A DNA stretch of 64,000 bases from Massilia aurea. Lineage in GTDB: Bacteria; Pseudomonadota; Gammaproteobacteria; Burkholderiales; Burkholderiaceae_D. The notes beneath the pieces were generated by a model, which ran no database searches, was not told the DNA's origin, and saw only the letters and a program-made list of their open reading frames with translations. This document shows positions 36,171 through 45,347 of the stretch, in pieces. Numbering within the stretch: the first letter of the stretch is position 1; the number at the start of each line of letters is the position of its first letter. The position numbers and the translations under genes were made by a program. The DNA lies in contig NZ_JANUGZ010000002.1 of NCBI RefSeq assembly GCF_024753205.1, positions 124,001 to 188,000 of the forward strand, written 5' to 3'.

Positions 36171-38419
36171 CGGCTTGTTCTCCTGGCAGGAAGCGGGCGT
36201 GCCAGCGGCCACGTCGCCAGCGCCGCAAGCATGACCACGGCAATCTCGCCAAGCGTGTCAAGGGCGCGAAAGTCGACGATGATGACGTTGACCACGTTGC
36301 GTCCGTGCGCATTGGGCACGCTCTGCGCGAGGAAATAATCGGCCATGGCGGCGTCGAACGGCCGGCCGGACAGCGCCAGCAGCACGGCGCCGAGCAGCAG
36401 GCCGAACGCCAGTGCGACGCCGGCCCGCCAGGCATCGGCACGTTCTTCGCCCGCCCCGACGCCCTGCCGCTGGTGGTAGCGGCGCAATGCCACCGCTGCC
36501 ACCACCACGAAGACGGTTTCCACGGCAAGCTGGGTCAGGGCCAGGTCGGGCGCGCCCTGGAACAGGAACACGATCGCGCTGCCGGTGCCGACCGCGCCCG
36601 CACCGAGCAATCGGCCGAGCGTGTCCCGGGCCCGCACGGCCAGCGCGGCCCCGAGGATGACGGTAGCGCACCCGACCAGTACGCCGGCAGCGTCGGGGGT
36701 GATGGCGGTGAATGGCGCAACGTCCAGGTCGAATGCCCAGGGCACGCAGAGCAGCACCGTGGCGGCGACCGTTGCGACCATGTAGCGACTCAGGCGCCGC
36801 GCCTGCAGGGCGCGTGCCAGCACGCCGGCGAGGTGTTTCAGGCCGCGCAGCGCGGCGCCATACGCGGCAGCCGAGCCGGCGCGGTCGAGAAAGCGCAGTC
36901 GGTCAAGCCCCCGGTAGAGGTGGTTCCATCCGGCATACACGAGCGCCCCGACCGCCCAGACAATGGCAAAGCTCTCGATGCGAAGCAGCCATTCGGTGTC
37001 GAGCGAGACATCGGCGCGTGTCAGCGTGGGGGAGATCAGCCGGGCGGCATCGATCAGCAGCGGTTCGGCCAGTGCAGGAAACAAGCCGAGCACGATGCCG
37101 ATGCCGGCAAGCGCCAGCGGCGGGACCGTGAGCCGCCATCCACCCTCGTGTGGCGCATGGTCTGCGGGATGGGTTGGCGGGCCAAAAAAGATGCGCACGG
37201 TCGCCACGCTGGCGACCGCCACGCCGACGGTGCTCACCAGCAGGCTGGTGCCTTCGACCACCCACAAGACGTCGCTGATCTCCTTGGCGGCCTTCATGCT
37301 GTCCTTGGCAACGAAGCCGACCGTAGCCGGCAGACCGGCCATCGACACGCCGGCCAGCAACGCTACCAGCGCAGTGACCGGCATCGCGTGGCGCATCCCG
37401 CGCAGCCGGTCGACCAGGCGCGTTCCGGTCGCATGGTCGATATTGCCGGCCACGAAAAAAAGGGGCGCCTTGTACAGCGCATGGGCCAGCAGAAAGGCGA
37501 CAAAGGCCAGCGCGCCCAGGTCGTTGGGCAAGCCGATGAGCACGGTCAGCATGCCCAGCGCGGAGACGGTCGACCACGCCAGGATGCGTTTCAGGTCGCG
37601 CTCGCGGGGCGCGAGCACGGCGCCCCACAAGGCGGTGAGTGTGCCGATCGACAGAAGCGTTCCTTCCCACCATGCAACCGCCCCCATCGCTTCGTCGAAG
37701 CGGGCCATCACATACACCCCGAGGTTGACCATCGTCGCCGAGTGCAGATAGGCCGAGACCGGGGTCGGCGCGGCCATTGCGCCCGGCAGCCAGAAGTGAA
37801 ACGGGAACTGGGCCGACTTGGTCATGGCACCAGCGAGCACCAGCGCCACCCCCGCCTGGAAGCGCGGCTCGGCAAGCACAGCAGGATCGAGGTGCGCCAG
37901 GTCGCTCAGCCGCAGTCCGGGCGCAGCCAGCAGGATCAGGACGATCCCGGCAAGCAGCGCCAGCCCGCCGGCGCCGGTGATCAGCAGCGCCTGGCGCGCG
38001 CTTTCACGACTGTCGTGGCTGTCATGCTCGAAACCCACCAGCAGGAAGGACAGCACACTGGTCGCCTCCCAGAACAGCAACAGCAACAACAAGTCATCGG
38101 AAAGAATTGCCCCGGCCATGGCCAGCGTGAACGCGATGAGCAGGCCCATCAATTGGCCCAGGCGGGCATGGCCGCGCAGATAGCCGGGCGTATACGCGAG
38201 CACCGCCGCGCCGACGGCGCACACCAGGAGCAGGAACAGGCGCGCCAGGCCATCGGCGGCAAACCCCAGGCGGATGCCAAGCGGCGCCACCCAGGAAACC
38301 GACCAGCTTGCTGGTTCGGCTGGCAGGCCGGCCACCACCGGCAGCAATGCCAGTGGCAACAGCCAGGCCCCGCGGAGCCAGAGCGCCTGCGATGCCACAG
38401 GGAGCGCTGTCTGCACCAT
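36167..38419 (-). CDS. mrpA: Mrp antiporter subunit A
   Basis: A 750-residue NuoL-like subunit. The N-terminal ~490 residues form the proton-channel domain (FWEATSVLSFLLVGFEHDSHDSRESARQALLITGAGGLALL, then FPFHFWLPGAMAAPTPVSAYLHSATMVNLGVYV). The C-terminal part contains the DUF4040-like LFQGAPDLALTQLAVETVFVVV and an MBH-type segment, HGRNVVNVIIVDFRALDTLGEI. The complex exchanges Na+ or K+ for H+ and supports pH and salt homeostasis. It starts 9 bp after the CaCA antiporter stop, so the two are probably one transcript. Confidence 0.94.
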   Translation of the reverse strand: MVQTALPVASQALWLRGAWLLPLALLPVVAGLPAEPASWSVSWVAPLGIRLGFAADGLARLFLLLVCAVGAAVLAYTPGYLRGHARLGQLMGLLIAFTLAMAGAILSDDLLLLLLFWEATSVLSFLLVGFEHDSHDSRESARQALLITGAGGLALLAGIVLILLAAPGLRLSDLAHLDPAVLAEPRFQAGVALVLAGAMTKSAQFPFHFWLPGAMAAPTPVSAYLHSATMVNLGVYVMARFDEAMGAVAWWEGTLLSIGTLTALWGAVLAPRERDLKRILAWSTVSALGMLTVLIGLPNDLGALAFVAFLLAHALYKAPLFFVAGNIDHATGTRLVDRLRGMRHAMPVTALVALLAGVSMAGLPATVGFVAKDSMKAAKEISDVLWVVEGTSLLVSTVGVAVASVATVRIFFGPPTHPADHAPHEGGWRLTVPPLALAGIGIVLGLFPALAEPLLIDAARLISPTLTRADVSLDTEWLLRIESFAIVWAVGALVYAGWNHLYRGLDRLRFLDRAGSAAAYGAALRGLKHLAGVLARALQARRLSRYMVATVAATVLLCVPWAFDLDVAPFTAITPDAAGVLVGCATVILGAALAVRARDTLGRLLGAGAVGTGSAIVFLFQGAPDLALTQLAVETVFVVVAAVALRRYHQRQGVGAGEERADAWRAGVALAFGLLLGAVLLALSGRPFDAAMADYFLAQSVPNAHGRNVVNVIIVDFRALDTLGEIAVVMLAALATWPLARPLPARRTSR

Positions 38420-38428
38420 GGCGGGCGC

Positions 38429-39529
38429 CTAGCGGGATGACCTATCCTGGTGCATGCGCCGCCCCTGCCACTCGCGCCATGCAACGACCGCCAGTGTGAT
38501 GGCGACCAGGGGTAATACCGCCATCGCCATGACGGTGCTGTATGGCTGCAATGCATCATGCTGCTGGGCCGCCAGCAACACGTAAGCCATGTAGGCCGCG
38601 TACAACCCCAGGAACAGCCCGCCTTCCCAACGAGCAATCAGATTGCCTGTGAAGAAGATGGGCAGGCAAGCGATTGCCACCGCGATCATGACCGGCAGGT
38701 CAAATGCGAGCACCGAAGGGGCAACCTCTATCCCCAACGACGTCACCAGCGACGGCAGCCCCAGCACGCCCAGGATATTGAATACATTGCTGCCTACCAC
38801 ATTGCCGACCGCAATATCGCGCTGGCCCCGCAGCGCCGCGATGATCGAGGTGGCCACCTCGGGCAGCGACGTGCCGGCCGCAACGATGGTCAGGCCAATG
38901 ACGAGCTCGCTAACGCCGAGGTACTGCGCGAAGCTGACGGCCGAGTCCACCAGCCAGGTGGCGCCCAGCACCAGCAGGCCGAGTCCGGCGACAATGAGCA
39001 GCAGTTGCATTGCCGGGTGGCTGTCCCAGCCTTTGGACGGGCCGGGCACGCCGTCTGGAAGGCTGGCGTCGTCGGGCCGATGCTGGCGCCGCGACTGGTA
39101 GACCAGGAAGGCGGTGTAGCCGATCAGCAGACCCAGCAGCAGGGCGCCATCGCCACGACCGATGCGCCCGTCCAGCGCCAGTGCGAGCAGTAGCAGCGAG
39201 ATGCCGATCATGAACGGCACTTCCTGGCGCACGACCTGCTGCGCCACGAGCAGCGGTGCAATCAGGGCCGATATACCAAGGATGAACAGGACGTTGAAGA
39301 TATTGCTGCCTACGACGTTGCCCAGCGCCAGGTCAGCGCTGCCGGACACAGCCGATTGCAGGCTGACGGCCAGCTCCGGGGCACTGGTACCGAACGCGAC
39401 GACGGTGAGCCCGATCACGAGTGGCGACATGCCGACCGACAGTGCCAGAAGGGAAGCACCGCGCACCAGCGCCTCGGCGCCGGCGACAAGCAGAATGAGT
39501 CCGAACAAGAACAAGAGCACGTCCATCAT
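38429..39529 (-). CDS. Calcium/sodium antiporter (CaCA family, YrbG-like)
   Basis: A 366-residue inner-membrane exchanger with two inverted repeats of five helices. The alpha-repeat motifs are both present: VVAFGTSAPELAVSLQSA...GNVVGSNIFNVLFILG and IVAAGTSLPEVATSIIAA...GNVVGSNVFNILGVLG. It exchanges Na+ or H+ for Ca2+. ATG 39529 has AAGGAGG five bases ahead; the next codon is also ATG. It leads directly into mrpA (9 bp), giving an eight-gene cation-antiporter operon. A possible -10 TATAAT lies at 39664-39659. Confidence 0.93.
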   Translation of the reverse strand: MMDVLLFLFGLILLVAGAEALVRGASLLALSVGMSPLVIGLTVVAFGTSAPELAVSLQSAVSGSADLALGNVVGSNIFNVLFILGISALIAPLLVAQQVVRQEVPFMIGISLLLLALALDGRIGRGDGALLLGLLIGYTAFLVYQSRRQHRPDDASLPDGVPGPSKGWDSHPAMQLLLIVAGLGLLVLGATWLVDSAVSFAQYLGVSELVIGLTIVAAGTSLPEVATSIIAALRGQRDIAVGNVVGSNVFNILGVLGLPSLVTSLGIEVAPSVLAFDLPVMIAVAIACLPIFFTGNLIARWEGGLFLGLYAAYMAYVLLAAQQHDALQPYSTVMAMAVLPLVAITLAVVAWREWQGRRMHQDRSSR

Positions 39530-39898
39530 TGGCGCCTCCTTCTCACGTAACACCGGCAATGCTCCTGGCAAAACAAGGCAAAGCAAGGCTTGCCGCTGAC
39601 GACTCGACGTCGCCGGACCAGCTCGCTTGCTGACTCGCCTGGAGCAGCTTTGCCGCCAATTATAGGACGCTTTGAAGCAGGACGGCACGCACACCCGAAT
39701 CGATTTTACTACCCACAGCACGACTGTTGCACGGGCCCCGCGCGAGCACAAACGGCCTCACCGTGGCAGCGCGACGCGCCGGCGCGTCAGCCCCGCCGGC
39801 CGATGCCAGGCATGGTTTCCCACACCCACAGTGCGGCAAGAATTTGCATGAACCTCGCCCAGAAAGGCGTCCAACCGCGCCTGATATACAAGCAGACC
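39530..39898. other. Intergenic region between imuB and the CaCA/Mrp operon
   Basis: 369 bp without a convincing gene. Both flanking genes are on the minus strand. It contains the leader of the CaCA gene with a consensus TATAAT on the minus strand (39664-39659), but only a weak -35 (TGCCGT, 39687-39682). No terminator hairpin with a T run, riboswitch motif or RNA gene was recognised. Confidence 0.5.
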
Positions 39899-41440
39899 TC
39901 ACCCGAACAAGCCATGCAGGAACCAGCGCGGCGCCGCATCCTCGCCCGAACCGTTGATGCGCTCGCGGTAGATCCAGTACAGCGCGTGGTCCTTGCCTTC
40001 GGCGATGAAATAATCGCGCGTTTGCGTCTGGCTCCACCAACCAGCCTCGATGCGTTCGGGATTGGATGCCACCCGCAACGGCGAGCCATAGAACGGCCGG
40101 TGGTCGCGCATAAGCAGCGCGAGCGGCTTGGCCAGCAGCCAGCTTGGCCGGGGCAGGCTTTGCACATCGGGCGGCATCTGCGCGGCGCGCGCCGCCGCGC
40201 TCATTTTCTCGTGCACCGGCACCCAGGCGTTGGCGATCTCGGGCCGGTAATCGGCATGCGGCAGCGCCTGCAGCACATTGTCGGTGCCCAGGCGCGCAAC
40301 CAGCAGTTCGATCATGCGCATGCGGTCTTCTTCGCTGCCACCAGGATCGGGAAACAGCGAGTCGGTCGGCGGCGCCATCGCCTGCAACTGCTGCGCTTCG
40401 AGCCGGATGCCGATCACGGGCGCGACAAGTTCGAGCTTGGCCAAGCGTTCGCGCAGCAGCCGCATCAGGTGTTCGTCGCGCCACGTGGGTTCGGCCAGCG
40501 CCACTTCGACCGCCGTGGGCGGACAGGCCACCCTGCCCCGCTCGTGCTCGAGCAGCAGCAGGATGCGTTCGACCGCCAGTTGGCGCGCGCACAGCCAGCC
40601 CGTCATTTGCAATACCAGGTGGTGGGCGCCGGCCAGCAGCAGGTCGGCATGTTCGAGCCGGTCGAACAGTTCGAGCCGGGCCTGGAACCGTTCGGGCGGC
40701 TCGATCCATTGCAAGAGTTCGGGGCTGTGGCCATACGCGGCGTCGAGCATGTCGAGCAGCGCGCGCCCGCAGCGCCGTTGCAGACCGGGCCGGGGCAGGC
40801 GCTGCAATTCGTCCAGCCAGCGGCAACCGAGGCCATCGAACCAGGCCGCGAACGGCCGCGCCGGTGGTAGCAGGCTCACCGGCAGGCGATTGAGCCGCCG
40901 CACGAGCGAGTCCATCTTGACCGCGCGCCCCGCATTGCGGCGCGCCAGCAACCAGGCGCCGCGCGCGGTGGGCGCGCAGGCAATGCAGCCCGTAAAGCCG
41001 AGTGTGCGCAGGTTGGCGCGCACGCGCTCGCACAACTGCCGGATGCCGCCGAACAGGCGCAGGCTGGCGCCGATGTCGAGCAGCAGCGTGGCTTCTTCGG
41101 CCAGCGCCACTTGCGGCGTGTACTGCAGCATCGCCATCGCCACTGCCTGCAAGGCCTCGGCCTCGCGCTCGTGGCTGCGCTGGACGATGCGCGCGTCGGG
41201 CATCAGCATCAGCACGCCACCACGCCGCATGCCGGGCAGCACGCCTTCGATGTGCGCCGCCTTCGACAAGGCCATCACCCGCTCCTGTTCCAGAACCACG
41301 ATGCCGGGATCAACCGCAGCACTAGCATCGGCAGCATCGGCGCCATCGGCACCGCCGCCATTGCTGCTGCTATTGCACCAGCGTGGGCTGAAGACTTCGA
41401 GCGGTAGCTGGGGCAAATACAGGCCGATCCAGAGGCGCAT
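39899..41440 (-). CDS. imuB: ImuB, inactive Y-family polymerase-like mutasome hub
   Basis: A 513-residue member of the DinB/UmuC-like family that links ImuC/DnaE2 to the sliding clamp in SOS mutagenesis. It starts MRLWIGLYLPQLPLEVF, where true Y-polymerases have the acidic catalytic motif, so it lacks polymerase activity. Recognisable segments are ALFGGIRQLCERVRANLRTLG, LLPPARPFAAWFDGLGCRWLDELQRLPR (helix-hairpin-helix) and the C-terminal KDHALYWIYRERINGSGEDAAPRWFLHGLFG. The start at 41440 gives a 71 bp overlap with imuA; one eight codons upstream is possible. LexA control is via the imuA promoter. Confidence 0.92.
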   Translation of the reverse strand: MRLWIGLYLPQLPLEVFSPRWCNSSSNGGGADGADAADASAAVDPGIVVLEQERVMALSKAAHIEGVLPGMRRGGVLMLMPDARIVQRSHEREAEALQAVAMAMLQYTPQVALAEEATLLLDIGASLRLFGGIRQLCERVRANLRTLGFTGCIACAPTARGAWLLARRNAGRAVKMDSLVRRLNRLPVSLLPPARPFAAWFDGLGCRWLDELQRLPRPGLQRRCGRALLDMLDAAYGHSPELLQWIEPPERFQARLELFDRLEHADLLLAGAHHLVLQMTGWLCARQLAVERILLLLEHERGRVACPPTAVEVALAEPTWRDEHLMRLLRERLAKLELVAPVIGIRLEAQQLQAMAPPTDSLFPDPGGSEEDRMRMIELLVARLGTDNVLQALPHADYRPEIANAWVPVHEKMSAAARAAQMPPDVQSLPRPSWLLAKPLALLMRDHRPFYGSPLRVASNPERIEAGWWSQTQTRDYFIAEGKDHALYWIYRERINGSGEDAAPRWFLHGLFG

Positions 41441-42077
41441 GGCGTTGCAGTAGTGAAGAACCAAGGGGCAGGAACAGCGGCGCGTCGCGCTGCGGTCCCC
41501 GGCGTTTGATGAAGTCGACCGTCATGCCGCCGGCGGCCGGGCGCAGCGCAAGGCGCAGCGGCGCGGGCGACGCATCTTGCGCAGCAGACAGGGGACGGAG
41601 CATGAAGAACAGGGTTTCGCCACCCTGCGCCGCCAGGTGCAGGCGGCGCAGGCTGTCACTGCGCACGTGGTTGGCCCAGAACAGCAGCGCACCGCAACTG
41701 CCGCTGCGCAAGACCTGCTCGGCCGCCCACAGCGCATCGGCGCTGCGCGTCGAGCGCAGCCACAGCAATTGGGATGGATCGAGGCCCAGCGCGGCCAGCG
41801 CCAGCGCCTGGGGTGGATGGGGTGGTTGCAGCAGCACGATGCGGCGCGATGCGCAGGCGGCCAGCGCCGGGCGCAGCAGCCGCATTTCGCCGATGCCGGG
41901 TTGTTGCAGCAACAGGTCGACCAGGGTGCCACCGGGCCAGCCGCCGCCCGGCAACTGGCCCGACAAGGTAGCGTGACCCGTGTCGATGCAGCGCGTGTCG
42001 GCATGCGCCAGCTGCGAGGCGCGCCACAGCGATGGGTGCAATGCCTCTGGTGCAGCAAAGATGGAAGAAGGATTCAT
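41370..42077 (-). CDS. imuA: ImuA, SOS mutasome accessory protein (RecA-like)
   Basis: A 235-residue protein of the ImuA/SulA-like family, a RecA-related partner of ImuB and DnaE2. Recognisable parts: LPGGGWPGGTLVDLLLQQPGIGEMRLLRPALA (degenerate P-loop region), RIVLLQPPHPPQALALAALGLDPSQLLWLR, and LRLALRPAAGGMTVDFIKRRG near the end. The start at 42077 (MNPSSIFAAPEALHPSLW) lies 23 bp from a near-perfect LexA box. The gene overlaps imuB, so the pair is expressed together. Confidence 0.9.
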   Translation of the reverse strand: MNPSSIFAAPEALHPSLWRASQLAHADTRCIDTGHATLSGQLPGGGWPGGTLVDLLLQQPGIGEMRLLRPALAACASRRIVLLQPPHPPQALALAALGLDPSQLLWLRSTRSADALWAAEQVLRSGSCGALLFWANHVRSDSLRRLHLAAQGGETLFFMLRPLSAAQDASPAPLRLALRPAAGGMTVDFIKRRGPQRDAPLFLPLGSSLLQRHAPLDRPVFAPATARSLQPTLVQ

Positions 42078-42099
42078 GATAGTGATAACAATGCAAGTA

Positions 42100-42115
42100 C
42101 TGTATAAACGTACAG
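42100..42115 (-). promoter_or_regulatory. LexA box of imuA-imuB
   Basis: CTGTATAAACGTACAG, within the extended palindrome TACTGTATAAACGTACAGTA (42098-42117, 7-bp perfect arms). It lies 23-38 bp upstream of the imuA start and is the stronger of the two SOS boxes in the window. Confidence 0.9.
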
Positions 42116-42290
42116 TACTCGTTGAAACGGGGCTTGGCAAGAGCTTTTCATTTTGTCTACATCAAGTCGCTTAGCTGGATTTATGGAGATTAAATGCCGT
42201 GCAAAGCGCCCTACGCCCGTAGCAGCACCTTGTAGACCGGCTTTCTGGCGCCATATATATTCTTCGTGTGCCCCGACCATGGAGTTGTCA

Positions 42291-42734
42291 ATGAGCAACG
42301 TAATGAGCACCAATACCGATCTTCTGCTCAAAAAAGCCGGCATCATCGAACGCTGCTGCAACCGCGCCCGCGAAGAATACGAGCGCGATCCCACGACGTT
42401 CACCGACGACATCACGCGCCAGGATGCGGCCACCCTCAACGTGATCCGGGCCTGGGAAGCGGCGATCGAGATGGGTGACTACGTGATCGGCTGCGCGCGC
42501 CTGGGACCAGCGCAGGACGAGCGCGAGGTCATCACGCTGCTGGCCGGGCATGGCTGGATCGCGCCGGTCGTGGCCGAAAACCTCAAGCGCACCGGCGAAT
42601 TCTGCCGCGCCGAATGGGATTACCAGGCCGCGCCCCTGCCCGCCCTCGTCACGATCATCAAGCGCGGCCTTGGCGATTTCACCGAATACGCAGCAGCGCT
42701 GACGAGCGGCGCGCGCGCGATCGGCCAACCCTGA
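42291..42734 (+). CDS. HepT-like (DUF86) protein, degenerate active site, no MntA partner
   Basis: A 147-residue all-helical protein resembling HepT, the RNase toxin of the MntA/HepT system. Aligning segments are ITRQDAATLNVIRAWEAAIEMGDYVIG, LLAGHGWIAPVVAENLKRTGEF and WDYQ. In active HepT the last part reads like GFRNIAVHDYQ, with the RX4HXY catalytic motif. Here it is GEFCRAEWDYQ, so Arg and His are replaced and only Tyr remains. No nucleotidyltransferase antitoxin gene is adjacent. ATG 42291 has GGAG six bases ahead; longer in-frame starts at 42183 and 42279 exist. It diverges from imuA, and the SOS box between could affect both. Confidence 0.75.
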   Translation: MSNVMSTNTDLLLKKAGIIERCCNRAREEYERDPTTFTDDITRQDAATLNVIRAWEAAIEMGDYVIGCARLGPAQDEREVITLLAGHGWIAPVVAENLKRTGEFCRAEWDYQAAPLPALVTIIKRGLGDFTEYAAALTSGARAIGQP

Positions 42735-42855
42735 CCATGTCTTGTCAGTGCGCCAACGGTGCGCCTGCTGGTATCATGCGCCTCTTTTGGGAGCGGGATT
42801 CCCTGGCGCCGGATGCGCCGGGTCGCCGCTTTCGCACTGACCAATCAAAACAACC

Positions 42856-43446
42856 ATGACCCAACAGACCAATTTGCCCGGCTTCTTCAGCCGCTTGTCG
42901 ATCGCCTTCGGCGCCCTGTTCAAATCACTCGGCGATGCCGAATTCGCCGCGCGCGTGCGCGATGACGGCGTCGGCCCGACCGCTGCTCCGGCACCAGTGC
43001 CAGCCCCGGCGCCGGCGCCTGCACCTGTCGTGAAACCAGCGCCAGCACCGACGCCCCTGCGCGCGCCGACGCCCGATTCGGCCCTGCAGCTGCTGAGCCT
43101 CTTCCAGCGCGAAGCGCGCCTGATCGACTTCGCCCACGAAAACCTCACCAGCTATTCGGACGCCGACATCGGCGCCGCCGCACGCGTCGTGCACGAAGGC
43201 TGCGCGCGCGTGCTGCGCGAGCACTTCACGATCGAGCCGGTGCGCAGCGAAGCCGAGGGTGCACGCATCACGCTGAACGAAGGCTTCGATGCCGCCAGCG
43301 TGCGCCTGACCGGCAACGTGGTCGGCACGGCGCCGTTCAACGGCACCCTGAGCCATCGCGGCTGGCGCGCTGCCAGCGTCACGCTGCCGCAACTGGCCGA
43401 GCGCCACGATGCGCGCGTGCTGGCCCCGGCGGAGGTGGAACTGTGA
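42856..43446 (+). CDS. DUF2760 domain protein
   Basis: A 196-residue protein. The N-terminal helix (LPGFFSRLSIAFGALFKSLGDAEFAARV) is followed by an Ala/Pro linker (about 40-75) and the DUF2760 domain (about 76-196: ALQLLSLFQREARLIDFAHENLTSYSDADIGAAARVVHEGCARVL). The family has no known activity but is repeatedly found ahead of two atypical Hsp70 genes, as here. Its stop overlaps the next start (GTGA), so translation is coupled. It may act as a cofactor or substrate of the Hsp70 pair. Confidence 0.88.
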   Translation: MTQQTNLPGFFSRLSIAFGALFKSLGDAEFAARVRDDGVGPTAAPAPVPAPAPAPAPVVKPAPAPTPLRAPTPDSALQLLSLFQREARLIDFAHENLTSYSDADIGAAARVVHEGCARVLREHFTIEPVRSEAEGARITLNEGFDAASVRLTGNVVGTAPFNGTLSHRGWRAASVTLPQLAERHDARVLAPAEVEL

Positions 43447-45347
43447 ACGACATCGTGAACAATCCGTTGAATGACTCGTTGAGCGACCCGTTGAACAACG
43501 CGGCCGAGCCGCGCTACGCCATCGGCATCGACCTGGGCACCACCCACAGCGCGCTGTCGTATGTCGACCTGCAGGCCAGTGACGGCGAACAGGCCGTCGA
43601 CGCCGTGCTGCCCATCCCGCAACTGACCGCGCCCGGCACGATCGAAGCGCTGCCGCTGCTGCCATCGTTCCTGTACCTGCCGCACCCGGACGAACTGCCG
43701 GCCGGCGAACGCGCGCTGCCGTGGAGCGACACCGAAGAAACTGCGATCGCCGGTGAGATGGCGCGCAACCGCGGCGCGACCACGCCGATCCGCCTGGTCT
43801 CGTCGGCCAAGAGCTGGCTGTGCCACCCGGGCGTGGACCGCCGCGCCGCGATCCTGCCAACGGACGCGCCGGACGAAGTCACCCGTGTGTCGCCACTGGA
43901 TGCATCGACCCACTACCTGCGCCACCTGCGCCAGGCCTGGAACGCTGCGCACCCCGAAGCACCGTTCGACCAGCAATCGGTCACGGTCACCATTCCCGCC
44001 TCGTTCGATCCGGGAGCACGCGAGCTGACGCTGGACGCCGCGCGCCTGGCCGGCTTCACGCCGACCCTGCTCGAAGAGCCGCAAGCGGCGCTGTACAGCT
44101 GGATCCAGGGCAGCGGCGGTCGCTGGCGCAAGCAGGTCGCACCGGGCGACATCATCCTGGTGGTCGACGTCGGCGGCGGCACCAGCGACTTTTCGCTGAT
44201 CGCGATCCTCGAACGTGATGGCAAGCTCGAACCGCACCGTGTGGCCGTGGGCGACCATATCCTGCTGGGCGGCGACAATATGGACCTGGCGCTGGCCCAC
44301 TTCGTGGCCCGCAAACTCGCGGCCAACGGCACGCAGCTCGACGCCTGGCAGATGCGCGCACTGACCTACGGCTGCCGCAGCGCGAAAGAAGCGCTGCTGG
44401 CCGACGCCAATGCGACGACGCACCCGATCGTGGTGCCAAGCCGCGGCTCGAAACTCATTGGCGGCTCGATCCGTACTGAACTCACGCGCGACGAAGTCAC
44501 CGCCTTCATCACCGACGGCTTCTTCCCGCGCGTGGAAGCCTCGGCGCGGCCGACCGTGCGCGCCCGCGCCGGCCTGACCCAGCTTGGCCTGCCGTATGCG
44601 CAAGATGCCGCGATCACGCGCCACCTGGCCGCGTTCCTCGCGCGCCAGGCCGGCGCCACCGCCGAACTCGAAGGTTTCACTGGCCGCGTCACGGCCGACC
44701 ACACCTTCCTGCACCCAAGCGCAGTGTTGTTCAACGGCGGCGTGTTCAAGTCGGGCATCCTGGCCCAGCGCGTGATGGACACCATCAACGACTGGCTGTA
44801 CATGGAAGGCGCCGAACCGGCCCGCATGCTCGAAGGCGCCGATCTCGATCTGGCCGTCGCGCGCGGCGCAGCCTACTTCAGCTACGCGCGGCGTGGCGGT
44901 GGCGTACGCATTCGCGGCGGCACGGCGCGCTCGTACTACGTCGGTGTGGAGTCGTCGATGCCGGCCATCCCGGGCATGGAGCCGCCACTCGAAGCCCTGT
45001 GCGTGGCGCCATTCGGCATGGAGGAAGGCAGCGAACTCGAACTGCCGGGCCAGGAATTTGGCCTGGTGATCGGCGAGCCGGTGACGTTCCGCTTCTTCGG
45101 CTCGACCACGCGCCGCCAGGATCGCATCGGCGACGTGCTCGAATTCTGGGGCCCGGACGAGCTGCACGAAATGAACGAGATCCAGGCCACGCTGCCGGCC
45201 GATGGCCGCGCAGCAGGTGATGTTGTGCAGGTAAAACTGCATGCGCTGGCGACGGACGCCGGCACGCTCGAACTGCTGGCGGTGGCGCGTGACGGCCAGC
45301 GCTGGAAGATCGAGTTCGACGTGCGTACGGCGGCCGGGGTCCAGTGA
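43443..45347 (+). CDS. Atypical Hsp70-family protein 1
   Basis: A 634-residue Hsp70-fold protein. The actin-like ATPase domain begins after about 22 residues with YAIGIDLGTTHSAL (phosphate 1) and contains LVVDVGGGTSDFSLIAI (phosphate 2) and LFNGGVFKSGIL (adenosine site). It lacks a canonical DnaK substrate-binding domain: after about residue 480 comes a short beta-rich region (SYYVGVESSMPAIPGMEPPLEALCVAPFGMEEGSEL to the end). The leader MNDIVNNPLNDSLSDPLNNA is unusual and low-complexity. GTG starts overlap both neighbours. Probably works with the DUF2760 protein and the larger Hsp70 that follows; clients unknown. Confidence 0.88.
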   Translation: MNDIVNNPLNDSLSDPLNNAAEPRYAIGIDLGTTHSALSYVDLQASDGEQAVDAVLPIPQLTAPGTIEALPLLPSFLYLPHPDELPAGERALPWSDTEETAIAGEMARNRGATTPIRLVSSAKSWLCHPGVDRRAAILPTDAPDEVTRVSPLDASTHYLRHLRQAWNAAHPEAPFDQQSVTVTIPASFDPGARELTLDAARLAGFTPTLLEEPQAALYSWIQGSGGRWRKQVAPGDIILVVDVGGGTSDFSLIAILERDGKLEPHRVAVGDHILLGGDNMDLALAHFVARKLAANGTQLDAWQMRALTYGCRSAKEALLADANATTHPIVVPSRGSKLIGGSIRTELTRDEVTAFITDGFFPRVEASARPTVRARAGLTQLGLPYAQDAAITRHLAAFLARQAGATAELEGFTGRVTADHTFLHPSAVLFNGGVFKSGILAQRVMDTINDWLYMEGAEPARMLEGADLDLAVARGAAYFSYARRGGGVRIRGGTARSYYVGVESSMPAIPGMEPPLEALCVAPFGMEEGSELELPGQEFGLVIGEPVTFRFFGSTTRRQDRIGDVLEFWGPDELHEMNEIQATLPADGRAAGDVVQVKLHALATDAGTLELLAVARDGQRWKIEFDVRTAAGVQ

